A stretch of DNA of 64,000 nucleotides, from the NCBI GenBank assembly GCA_964408025.1, contig CAYOXX010000004.1, forward strand, positions 21,574 through 85,573, given 5' to 3'. Positions 35,222-43,019 of this stretch are shown piece by piece. The translations under genes were made by a program, and so were the position numbers. The notes under the pieces were generated by a model that saw only the letters and a list, made by a program, of their open reading frames with translations, had not been told where the DNA came from and searched no databases. Numbering within the stretch: the stretch's first letter is position 1; each line of letters starts with the position of its first letter. This stretch comes from CAYOXX01 sp964408025 (lineage in GTDB: Bacteria > Acidobacteriota > DATKUA01).

Positions 35222-38212
35222 TTATTCTGTATTATTCTCAACAATTTTAATTTCCTCATCCGTCATACCATAAAGCTCGTAGACGAGTTTGTCAAGATGG
35301 CGATCAGTGGCCTCGATCTGGCGCTGGAGTCGTGTTATTTCGTTTGGATCTTTTGACATCTCAATTCTCATATTTTTGTCTATAAGAATCTCTACTAATT
35401 CAACTATTCTATCATATATTATCTTATTATCTACCTTGTCCACGGTGGGGATAGGCAGCGATTTTAATTGACTTATTTTTATTTGTGGAAAGGCATCATG
35501 GAACTCATCATAATATGCTCGAATAAAAAAGGAAATAAGACGGCTACCGAGTATCCCAGCAATAAATTGTGCTTTGAATTTTCCATTTTTAGGAATAGTT
35601 ATATAGACTTGTTGATCCGCTACTGAATTAGTTTTTTCAATAGTAACAACTAGACGATCACCAAGAATCTTGCGTGAATAAACCCTTTCCCCTTGGAAAA
35701 ATTCAGGTTTTCTTGGCTCTGCAAGCCATAGACCATATCTAATATATTCAGTAGGTTTGGGAGGTGTAAATCTGCGAAGGTCACGGCCGTAAATAAATGC
35801 TCTATAACCTTCTCCTCCCAATTTGCTATGATATGGCTTTTCATCTAAGTCTCTTTTGATTTGAGGCCCTTTACCAAACGCCGTTTGTCCATATCCTCCT
35901 AAGCGGTATGAGTGTACTCCACGAGTAACATAAGCAAATCTCTGTAATTCCGGATAACTATCCTTTAATCTTTCTACCAAAATAGCGCTAGTACTATCTA
36001 AAACTGTTGAAATTGGTCTGGAACCATCAAGATATAGTTTGACCTCATGTGTGGCAATCTCAATAATATTTCCATTACACATATTCTTAATTGAAAATAT
36101 ATCCGATGGCTTAGGGCGTTTTTGTAAAGTGTAAATAATTGTATCAACCGTCAGACCTGAAAAAACATTAGCCCCTGGAGTCGTTATGCACAAATCATTA
36201 CTATAACTAAGAATGAAAGATCTCGTGCTATATGAATATGTATTAGAGAGCCATACGTTAGGTACTATTAAGCCTACCCGTCCGAAATTGCGACTAAGCA
36301 TGTGGGCTTTCTCCATAAATATAGAAAACATGTCAAGTTGATAAGGTGAACTCTTATAAATTCTACCAAGATAAATCTTAGACTCTTCGGTGATATTTAG
36401 ATCCTTCCAATCTCTCCCAAAAACATACGGCGGATTCCCTATAACTACGTCAAACCCTCCCTTCTTCATGATTTCGGGGAATTCTGTGTCCCAGTCAAAT
36501 GGGTTGATGCGGCGGAGCTGCTCGTCGTCGAACAGGACTCCCTGGTGGTGGTCGAAGAAGTCGGTGCCGATGAGCGAGTTTCCGCACTTGATGTTGCCGC
36601 CCAGGTCGGGCAGGGCGCGCTCACGGAAGAGTTTTAGCTGCTGCTCGAGCGATTCCTTGCTCTCGCCCTCGAGGGCCTTGAGCAGCAGGTTGAGCTTGGT
36701 GACCTCGACGGCCTGGGGGTCGATGTCGACGCCGTGGATGCAGTCGAGCAGTAGTCGCTTTTTTTCGGCCGTGGAGAGGAACCACTCGCCTCCCCTGCCG
36801 CGGAAAACCTTGTTCTTGTGCTTTTCGGGATTGTTGGCGGCGTACCAGTCGCGGCAGTAGTCGAGCAGGTACTGGTAGGCGCCGATGAGGAAGGAGCCGG
36901 AACCGCATGCGGGGTCGAGTATCTTGAGCTTATGAACATGGCTCGCGGTCAGGGGTTTATTAGATTTCTTACCCTTGACGGCCGAGGTTGAACCTTCCAC
37001 AAGCGGGCGGCCCGCCGCGGCGGGCTCGCCCCTACAGCCCTCGCACAGTTTGCCGACGGTGTTTTTGACGATGTAGTCGACGATGTAGGTGGGGGTGTAG
37101 TAGACGCCGCCGGCCTTGCGGACCTCCGGCTTCTCCTCGACCTTGGCGTGGTGTGCGGGCGTGAGGCGGATCACCTTGCCGAGGAACTGCTCGTAGACGT
37201 GGCCGAGTATGTCGGCGCCGATCATCGAGAACTCGTAGGGCGACTCGGGGTAGTAGAGGCCCTTGAAGACGGTTTTGAGTGCGGCGTCGTCGATCTCGAG
37301 CTCGTGCGTTAGGCGGTCGGGCTCGGTGGCGGCGCCGCGGTCCTTCTCGAAGTGGAAGAGGCCGGAGTTGTAGCGCTCCTCGGCGCGGTCGAAGAGCTCG
37401 AGCAGGCGCCCGTAGGCGTTGGTGCCGCTGCCCAGGGCCTCGAGGCGGCCGTAGCCCTCGATGCCGCGGTCCTCGCAGATGCGCAGGAAGATGATGCGGT
37501 CGATGGTGCGCTGGACTGCGAAGTTTAGCTCGTGGACGGAGAGGCGCGGGTTGCGCAGTGCGATGTTGCGGGCCAGCAGGTCGCGCCAGCACTCGATCTC
37601 CTTGAGGAACTCCTTATCGACCGGCGCGGTGCCGCGAATGCGCTTGGATTCGGCGTAGCGGTCGAAGCTGCCCTGCAGGACCGCCTCCTTGCCGAAGAGG
37701 CCGTGGATGTCGTCGAACTGCTCGGGGTACTGCTCGAAGCCGATGTACTGGACGCGGGCTGTCGAGACCTTGTCACTCTCGTGCGGGCGCACGCGGCAGT
37801 CGTAGACGGCGAGCTCCTCGAAGTCGGTGAGGATAGAGAGTTTCAAGTTGGCGCTCCAGCCGTAGCGGCGGAGCTGGTAGGGCAGGTGCGGGTTGTCGCG
37901 GATGTTCAGCGCCGGCTTTTTTGCCTCGACGAAGAAGATCTTTTCGGAGCCGATGCGGAAGCAGTAGTCGGGAGCCTTGGTGCCGCCGGCGACCTTGATC
38001 GAGTCCTCGTGAATGACGTCTTTGTACTGCTCCGACGTGTGCGACTTGTTGTAGATGTCCCAGCCGAGGGCCTCGAAGAAGGGGTCGATGAACTCGACGC
38101 GCAGTTGCGCCTCATTGTAGGCCGGGCTCTTAAAACCCTTCAGCCCGCGCCGGAAGGCCTCTATTAATTCCTCGGTCCGGCGCAGGCCCTCGTCTTTCGG
38201 CACTTGGAACAT
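35222..38212 (-). CDS. Type IIG-like restriction-methylation enzyme (Eco57I-like)
   Basis: 996 residues. It has an N-terminal PD-(D/E)xK nuclease-like part (Asp82...Glu96-x-Lys98 in APDYCFRIG...FFVEAKK), a helical middle, the N6-adenine methyltransferase core (DPACGSG 433-439, NPPY 593-596) and a C-terminal target-recognition region. One chain would cut and modify DNA. The first 580 residues are GC-rich like the host; from about residue 580 to the end the gene is AT-rich, with the change just before NPPY. An in-frame extra segment (about 391-422) lies between the conserved YTPTYIVDYIVKNTVGKL and DPACGSG blocks. It may disturb activity. Confidence 0.85.
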   Translation of the reverse strand: MFQVPKDEGLRRTEELIEAFRRGLKGFKSPAYNEAQLRVEFIDPFFEALGWDIYNKSHTSEQYKDVIHEDSIKVAGGTKAPDYCFRIGSEKIFFVEAKKPALNIRDNPHLPYQLRRYGWSANLKLSILTDFEELAVYDCRVRPHESDKVSTARVQYIGFEQYPEQFDDIHGLFGKEAVLQGSFDRYAESKRIRGTAPVDKEFLKEIECWRDLLARNIALRNPRLSVHELNFAVQRTIDRIIFLRICEDRGIEGYGRLEALGSGTNAYGRLLELFDRAEERYNSGLFHFEKDRGAATEPDRLTHELEIDDAALKTVFKGLYYPESPYEFSMIGADILGHVYEQFLGKVIRLTPAHHAKVEEKPEVRKAGGVYYTPTYIVDYIVKNTVGKLCEGCRGEPAAAGRPLVEGSTSAVKGKKSNKPLTASHVHKLKILDPACGSGSFLIGAYQYLLDYCRDWYAANNPEKHKNKVFRGRGGEWFLSTAEKKRLLLDCIHGVDIDPQAVEVTKLNLLLKALEGESKESLEQQLKLFRERALPDLGGNIKCGNSLIGTDFFDHHQGVLFDDEQLRRINPFDWDTEFPEIMKKGGFDVVIGNPPYVFGRDWKDLNITEESKIYLGRIYKSSPYQLDMFSIFMEKAHMLSRNFGRVGLIVPNVWLSNTYSYSTRSFILSYSNDLCITTPGANVFSGLTVDTIIYTLQKRPKPSDIFSIKNMCNGNIIEIATHEVKLYLDGSRPISTVLDSTSAILVERLKDSYPELQRFAYVTRGVHSYRLGGYGQTAFGKGPQIKRDLDEKPYHSKLGGEGYRAFIYGRDLRRFTPPKPTEYIRYGLWLAEPRKPEFFQGERVYSRKILGDRLVVTIEKTNSVADQQVYITIPKNGKFKAQFIAGILGSRLISFFIRAYYDEFHDAFPQIKISQLKSLPIPTVDKVDNKIIYDRIVELVEILIDKNMRIEMSKDPNEITRLQRQIEATDRHLDKLVYELYGMTDEEIKIVENNTE
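37003..37037. repeat. Palindromic repeat inside the restriction-modification gene
   Basis: On the coding strand it begins CTGTAGGGGCGAGCCCGCC and continues as a GGCGGGC arm. This is a family A-type palindrome end (GTAGGGGCG). It is translated in frame as part of GCRGEPAAAGRP (residues about 392-403). Confidence 0.6.
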
Positions 38213-38248
38213 GCTAACTCGCCGCCCGCGATGCGTTGTCTGACCTAA

Positions 38249-38277
38249 GAATAGCGTATTAAGTTATTTATGTGAAG
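38249..38277 (-). promoter_or_regulatory. Candidate promoter of the restriction-modification gene
   Basis: Minus strand TTCACA (38277-38272), 17 bases, then TATTCT (38254-38249), about 40 bases before the start codon, in an AT-rich pocket. Confidence 0.4.
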
Positions 38278-38323
38278 AGAGCGGTTCTACCGTTTATTTC
38301 GACAGTGAACTGTTTCTGCGGCA

Positions 38324-38502
38324 TGTAGAGGCCGTAGCGGCGGCTGTAGCGGAGATTGTAGCGGCCACCTTTAGGTGGCCTAGTCGGCCTAAAGGCCGAC
38401 GCTACCGGCTGCATATTCCCGCCTGCGGCGGTAGCAACTCATCGAGCAGTTGCGCGATTAGTCGAGCTCCGCCTGAGGCGGATAAATTCAGCTCGACGCT
38501 AC
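38324..38502. repeat. Family B palindromic repeats, one with a nested insert
   Basis: GTAGCGG units, CCACCTTTAGGTGG, GTCGGCCTAAAGGCCGAC, CCGCCTGCGGCGG, and a GTCGAGCT...GCTCGAC palindrome whose loop holds a 22-base mini-palindrome (38469-38490). The matching palindrome at 33238-33255 has only three bases (GAA) there. Confidence 0.75.
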
Positions 38503-38506
38503 ATTT

Positions 38507-39214
38507 TTAAATAACGTATCTCATGATCGGGCGTGTTGGGGAGCGGCGTGCGACCTCTTTGAAGCCGGCCTGCCTGTAGGCCGAGACGTGGCCGTGGAAG
38601 ACGTAGAGGTCCGGGACCTTCGCCTTCTTCGGCTCGGCGGCGTAGCCCTCGACTATCTTCGCGCCTTTGAGGGCCGCGTACTCGACCGCCGCTTTCATCA
38701 GCTCCACGCTGACGCCGCGCAGCCTGTATTCCTTATCGATGAAGAAGCAGACGATCGACCAGACCGGCTGGTCATCGACCGGGCTGAGGACGCGCGATGT
38801 CTCCAGCCTCGGGAAGCGCTCGCGCGGCTCCACCGAGCACCAGCCAATAGCCCGGGTCAGGGACCCGAACCGTTCATCGCGTTCAGGTGCCGTGCCGGCC
38901 GAAGAATTGCCGGGACTTATCGCCTCCGGCTCAGCGTCCCGGCCCTCGCGTGCCGATCCCTGAGGGATCCGACCGGTTTCTTTAATATACGCAAGAATAC
39001 CCGGGACGCGTCCGGACTCGACGATGGCCTTCATGGCGCGCCTGTTCCCCTCGCCCTTGTTCTTCTCGAACTCGGAGCGGGTCTGGCGGAACCACATGCA
39101 CCAGCAGCCGCCGCAGGCGCCATTCTCGCCGAACAGCTCCTCGAAGTCGTCCCAGCGCTCGGTGGTGAGCGGATGGAACTCCAATTCCAGCGAGGAATCC
39201 GATAAAGGTGTCAT
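38507..39214 (-). CDS. GNAT-family acetyltransferase with an in-frame insertion
   Basis: 235 residues from the ATG at 39214. The start CGGCWCMWFRQTRSEFEKNKGEGNRRAMKAIVESG and the later CFFIDKEYRLRGVSVELMKAAVEYA (acetyl-CoA-binding R/Q-x-x-G-x-G/A-like motif, here RLRGVS) fit the GNAT fold. Between GILAYIK and AIGWCSVEPRERFPRLE, which look adjacent in relatives, lie about 43 extra residues (79-121) rich in Gly, Glu and Arg. These come from palindromic repeat DNA. The substrate is unknown. Activity may or may not survive the insertion. Confidence 0.7.
   Translation of the reverse strand: MTPLSDSSLELEFHPLTTERWDDFEELFGENGACGGCWCMWFRQTRSEFEKNKGEGNRRAMKAIVESGRVPGILAYIKETGRIPQGSAREGRDAEPEAISPGNSSAGTAPERDERFGSLTRAIGWCSVEPRERFPRLETSRVLSPVDDQPVWSIVCFFIDKEYRLRGVSVELMKAAVEYAALKGAKIVEGYAAEPKKAKVPDLYVFHGHVSAYRQAGFKEVARRSPTRPIMRYVI
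38852..38980. repeat. Palindromic insert inside the GNAT gene
   Basis: It has stems GATCCCT/AGGGATC (38955-38969) and GCCGGGAC/GTCCCGGC (38909-38916 with 38936-38943). The 19-base loop of the second reads TTATCGCCTCCGGCTCAGC, resembling the TTATCCGCCTC mini-palindrome found in other loops. Its length, about 129 bases, is a multiple of three, so the frame is kept. Confidence 0.55.
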
Positions 39215-39296
39215 CAGTGACCCCCCCGACGGGATTAACAGGATCATACACCACAGTAGAGGTCCGGAGCCTAATCCTTCTTAGGCTCGACGGCAA

Positions 39297-39845
39297 CTAC
39301 GTGCCTAAACGTCGCCTCCAGTTCGCCCGGAAGATGAGCGAGCCGATGATCACCGAGGCGAGGCCTCCCCAGATCGCTCCGTTGCCCGAGCCGCCAACCC
39401 AGACGAAAGCCAGCATCGGGCCGAATCCCTCGGGAACCCTGTAGGTGTTGCGAATGAACTCGGGGCTGAGCGTCGCAAGGCCTATGGCGATCAGACCGCC
39501 GAGCACCCAAAACGCGATCACTACCAGATAGATCACTAGAATGTGCAGGAAGGCGAAGCCGAACGGACAGGCCGCCTTTGATACGAAGCCGACAACCGTC
39601 GTGAAGATCAGCGAGAAGATAATTCCGAAGATCAATCCGGCGAGGATTCCGGACGCCAGTGCGGAACGCCATACTTCCGTGACGTTCTCCCATCCATACA
39701 CGTTGATAAAGAAGTCCTTGCTTATCAAGCTGTTGACTACGCTGGTGGCACCTCCGAGGACCGCTCCGGCCAGAATCCCTACAAGCCCGATCGCCGCCAG
39801 GGCCAGTGGCCGGTTCCTGGTCTCTCCTTCCACTCCGATTCCCAT
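39297..39845 (-). CDS. Integral membrane protein of unknown function
   Basis: 182 residues from the ATG at 39845, with GGGGGTG upstream. About four to five membrane segments: LALAAIGLVGILAGAVLGGA, ALASGILAGLIFGIIFSLIF, FAFLHILVIYLVVIAFWVLGGLIAIGL and GAIWGGLASVIIGSLIF. The N-terminus is soluble, and a short KAACPFGFAF links two helices. There are no recognisable catalytic residues and no operon partner; it lies 82 bases past the GNAT gene start. The gap 39846-40139 holds no gene. Confidence 0.6.
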   Translation of the reverse strand: MGIGVEGETRNRPLALAAIGLVGILAGAVLGGATSVVNSLISKDFFINVYGWENVTEVWRSALASGILAGLIFGIIFSLIFTTVVGFVSKAACPFGFAFLHILVIYLVVIAFWVLGGLIAIGLATLSPEFIRNTYRVPEGFGPMLAFVWVGGSGNGAIWGGLASVIIGSLIFRANWRRRLGT

Positions 39846-40139
39846 CGCACACCCCCTATCGATAGAAGTCCTCAAAAGTATACCGTTAAACCGACAACAA
39901 ATCTTTGTACCTTGGCATTGTCTGTTCCCCCGAGGGAAAAGGGAAGAGTGAATCCGCGCTTTCCGGCGCGAACGGAACAAATGCATCGCTTTTGTACCGC
40001 AAGGATACGAACCGGCTTGACGGCACCCTTGTTGCTCCGATAATCTCAGTTCACCGATACCGCTCATCGCAGGTAATGCCGTGGCCGATTATGCGAGACA
40101 ACGCGTATAAACGTCGTGGCACCAAGATAGGAGGGCGTC

Positions 40140-41198
40140 ATGTATAGACTGAAGATGTTCCGCAGCGCCGTCGTGGCGGTGACGATCCTGAGTTTCACGG
40201 CGGCGCTCGCCTACCCGGCCGGCCTGCCGCAGGAGACGCGGACGGCGACGCCGGGCACCGACATCAAGGTGCGGCTGACCGAGGAGGTCGGCAGCCACCG
40301 CAACCAGGTCGGCGACACGGTCCACGCCCGCCTGGCGGAGCCGATGGTCAGCAACGGCGCGGTGGTCTTCCCGGCCGGCGTGCAGGTGCTGGGCAGCGTG
40401 ATCGACGTGACGCCGGTGGGGCGGATGTCGCGCAACGGCGAGATCGAGTTCGTTTTCAACCGCATATTTACCGACGACGGGCGCCAGTACTCGATCGTGG
40501 CCAACCTGCGGGGCGCCAGCCGCTACACGCGCGACGGCGTGGCCCGGAACCTCTACAGGATCGGCATCGCACTGGGCGCCGGGGCGCTTATCGGGCTGAT
40601 CCTGGGCGGCAGGTCGGGGATGCTGCGCGGCATCCTGCTGGGCGGGGCCGCCGGCACCGGCTACATCCTCTACAAGGAGGGCGAGGACGTGATCCTGCCG
40701 GCCGGCACCACAATCGACCTGGTGCTGGAGGAGACGGTGAGCGTCGAATACGGCTTCCCGGGCGAGGTTGAAGAGGAGGTCGAGGAGGAAGAGGAGCCGT
40801 GGCCCGACGAGGTGGTTGAAGCCGAGGGCGAAGGCGAGGAGCCGTCCTTCTACTTCGGCGCCGTCCTGGTGGGGCCGAACGTTGAGGTTTTCCTGGCGGC
40901 CGGCGGGAAGCTGAACGGCGTCTTCAACGGGATCACCGAGGAGCGCGAGATCGTGCTGGGCGTTATCTACGGCAGCCTCGAGGTGCCGATGGCCGACATC
41001 CAGAAGATCGTCTTCGAAGCCGGCCCGAGCAGCGAGCCGCCGGTAGTCGATGAGGACAGCATCTGCATCGGCGGCGAGCAGTGGCTGTCGGGCGAGTTCC
41101 TCGGCATCGACGACGAAGAGTTCGTGCTCGAGACTGACTACGGCACACTGCGAGTGCCGCTTAACGACACGCTCTGCATCGCTTTCCGCAACCGCTGA
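40140..41198 (+). CDS. Secreted/membrane protein with acidic linker
   Basis: 352 residues, with AGGAGG before the ATG. A signal peptide (FRSAVVAVTILSFTAALAYPA) is followed by a beta domain (GTDIKVRLTEEVGSHRNQVGDTVHARLAEPM...FPAGVQVLGSVIDV) of the kind found in envelope-stress or VirB10-like proteins. Next come a glycine-rich segment (GAGALIGLILGGRSGMLRGILLGGAAG, about 140-170) that could span the membrane, a very acidic linker (EVEEEVEEEEE) and two similar LSG/LNG-x-F blocks. These blocks (GKLNGVFNGITEEREIVLGVIYGSLEVP and WLSGEFLGIDDEEFVLETDYGTLRVP) look like a small internal duplication. The function is unknown. Confidence 0.6.
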   Translation: MYRLKMFRSAVVAVTILSFTAALAYPAGLPQETRTATPGTDIKVRLTEEVGSHRNQVGDTVHARLAEPMVSNGAVVFPAGVQVLGSVIDVTPVGRMSRNGEIEFVFNRIFTDDGRQYSIVANLRGASRYTRDGVARNLYRIGIALGAGALIGLILGGRSGMLRGILLGGAAGTGYILYKEGEDVILPAGTTIDLVLEETVSVEYGFPGEVEEEVEEEEEPWPDEVVEAEGEGEEPSFYFGAVLVGPNVEVFLAAGGKLNGVFNGITEEREIVLGVIYGSLEVPMADIQKIVFEAGPSSEPPVVDEDSICIGGEQWLSGEFLGIDDEEFVLETDYGTLRVPLNDTLCIAFRNR

Positions 41199-41398
41199 GA
41201 TGAAATAAGGTTTATACCGAAAGCCTGTCTATAAGCACGGTGCCATACAGGGCTGTCTTTGCGAGGCCGTCAGCAACGGCGCCGAAGCAATCTTTTAGCT
41301 TTTAAGATTGCTTCGGTTGCTACGCTCGCTCGCAATGACAAGCAGGTATACAGAACGCTCGAGAGCAACTCGAGGCAGACCAGAGGCCCGCAGCGGGG

Positions 41399-41575
41399 GC
41401 AGGGCCAAACGTGGGGCCTGAATGACCCCACCTACGGTGCCAATTCGTTGTAAGCCAAACGTGGGGCCTAAATTGCCTCACCTACAGTACGAAGCCTTTG
41501 TAGGGGAGCGTTTATGCTCCACGTGAGCATCGCGGGCAGCATAATCCGCCGCGGCGGATCGCCCCTACTGCGGCC
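41399..41575. repeat. Family A palindromes
   Basis: GTGGGGCC...GACCCCAC and GTGGGGCC...GCCTCACC hairpins (about 41411-41432 and 41473-41494), then GTAGGGGAGC...GCTCCAC and GGGCAGCATAATCCGCC...GGCGGATCGCCC with a nested GCCGCGGCGGAT core. The gap 41199-41564 has no gene; at 41293-41315 it has AGCTTTTAAGATTGCTTCGG, which pairs with GAAGCAATCTTTTAGCT. Confidence 0.7.
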
Positions 41576-42812
41576 GCTCGAAGGTCAGGGTTACGGTCAG
41601 CTCGGATTCCCCGCGCCGCACTTCCAGTTCCGCGCCGTCGCCCCATCCCTTGGCCGCCAGGCGAATGCGCAGGTCGGTGACGTCGGCTACCGGCCGGCCG
41701 TCGATGCCGGTGACGACGTCGCCGCTCTCGAGTCCGGCGCGCTCTGCCACCGAGCCGGGCGCAACCCTCGATACCACCACCCGGCCGTCGCTGTCGCGCA
41801 GGCTTGCGCCGAGCGATGGGTAGTACGAGGGATCGGTGTCGCCGGCGATGCCGTAGAGGTAGTCGGCGAGGCTGCGCACCGCCCTGGCGCTCGCGCCCGG
41901 CTCGACGTCGACCGCGAGCACGGTGGCGTAGGGCAGCGGCAGCCGCTCGGCGACGCGGCGGTTGATGCCGAGGTTGTACGCGCAGTGGCCGCTGCCGGCG
42001 ATGACGACCACGATGCCGTCGAAGCCCTCCATCGCCCGGCGAACGCTGGCCGCCATCGCCGCGTCCCAGGTGCTCTGAGCGGCGTACATGCGCTCGAAGC
42101 GCGCCGCGGCCTCGTCGGGATCGCCCGGCTGCGGGCCGTGGGCGGCCGGGCCGCTGAAGTAGAACTCGATCAGGCGACGGTGCTCGGTATGCGTCACGTC
42201 GACCTCGCCGACGATCTCCCGCTCCTCGGGCGAGAGTGAGTCGAGGCCGGCCATGGCGACCTTGTGGACGATGCTGCGCGGGATGTTTAGTCCGACGACC
42301 GGAAGGCCGTGGTCGCGGGCGAACTCCATGATCGGCCGGTAGTAGCCGAAGTTGTAGCTGCCGCCGGCGTACCAGCCGGTGGCGCGCAGCAGCTCCTCCT
42401 CACCCAGGCAGCCGGCGCTCCAGTCCGCCAGCGCCGCCGCGTCGGAGCGCTGGAAGAACTCCATGCCGATCACCAGGTTCGGATTTATAGCGTGGATACC
42501 CTCGATGATTCGCAACTGCATGCGGTGCGTGGCCATGCTGGTGTGCGACTCGCCGAGGTAGACGATGCGCACCGCAGCCAGCCGCGCGACGAGGTCGTCG
42601 AAAGCGATCTGCTCGCCGGCGCAGGCGGAGTGGATCTCGCCGACGCGGATCGCCAGCTCGCGCGTCCGCAGCTCGGCCGGGCCGAGGGGCAGCGTGTCGG
42701 CGGTCGGCGGCCGCACGGACGCGCAGGCGGACAGTAAGGTCAGCATCGTCGCGATGGCGAGAGCCGCAGTGGCTGAACGGACGGTTCCGGAAGAGTAACT
42801 CGTGTTCTCCAT
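41565..42812 (-). CDS. ChaN-like lipoprotein with C-terminal PDZ domain
   Basis: 415 residues from the ATG at 42812. The lipobox is LLSAC (Cys30). The ChaN/Tiki-like domain shows RIVYLGESHTSMATHRMQ, VIGMEFFQRSDAAAL, GYYRPIMEFARDHGLPVVGLN and VVIAGSGHCAYNLGINRR. In the family these histidines and glutamates bind haem or metal. A PDZ domain (VVVSRVAPGSVAERAGLESGDVVTGIDG, about 340-412) follows, after a DPSYYPSLGASL linker. ChaN was described as an iron-regulated haem-binding lipoprotein; the PDZ fusion suggests recruitment to a partner in the periplasm (inference). Confidence 0.8.
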   Translation of the reverse strand: MENTSYSSGTVRSATAALAIATMLTLLSACASVRPPTADTLPLGPAELRTRELAIRVGEIHSACAGEQIAFDDLVARLAAVRIVYLGESHTSMATHRMQLRIIEGIHAINPNLVIGMEFFQRSDAAALADWSAGCLGEEELLRATGWYAGGSYNFGYYRPIMEFARDHGLPVVGLNIPRSIVHKVAMAGLDSLSPEEREIVGEVDVTHTEHRRLIEFYFSGPAAHGPQPGDPDEAAARFERMYAAQSTWDAAMAASVRRAMEGFDGIVVVIAGSGHCAYNLGINRRVAERLPLPYATVLAVDVEPGASARAVRSLADYLYGIAGDTDPSYYPSLGASLRDSDGRVVVSRVAPGSVAERAGLESGDVVTGIDGRPVADVTDLRIRLAAKGWGDGAELEVRRGESELTVTLTFERPQ

Positions 42813-43019
42813 CCCGATACACCGGTTGAGAGCGAAGCGGGCGACGTCTAACAGCAAGCAGTCGTCCGATCGATCGCGCTATGCGACGCTATTGTCGGGG
42901 CTCCGTGCAATCTTGTCCAGCGGGCGTCGAGCTCAATCCCGAATCGGAGAGGGCTACGCTTGCCTCCGGCTGTGCGGAATGGTAGCTTTCGGTTCCACTT
43001 CACCGGCCGGGAGCATTCA

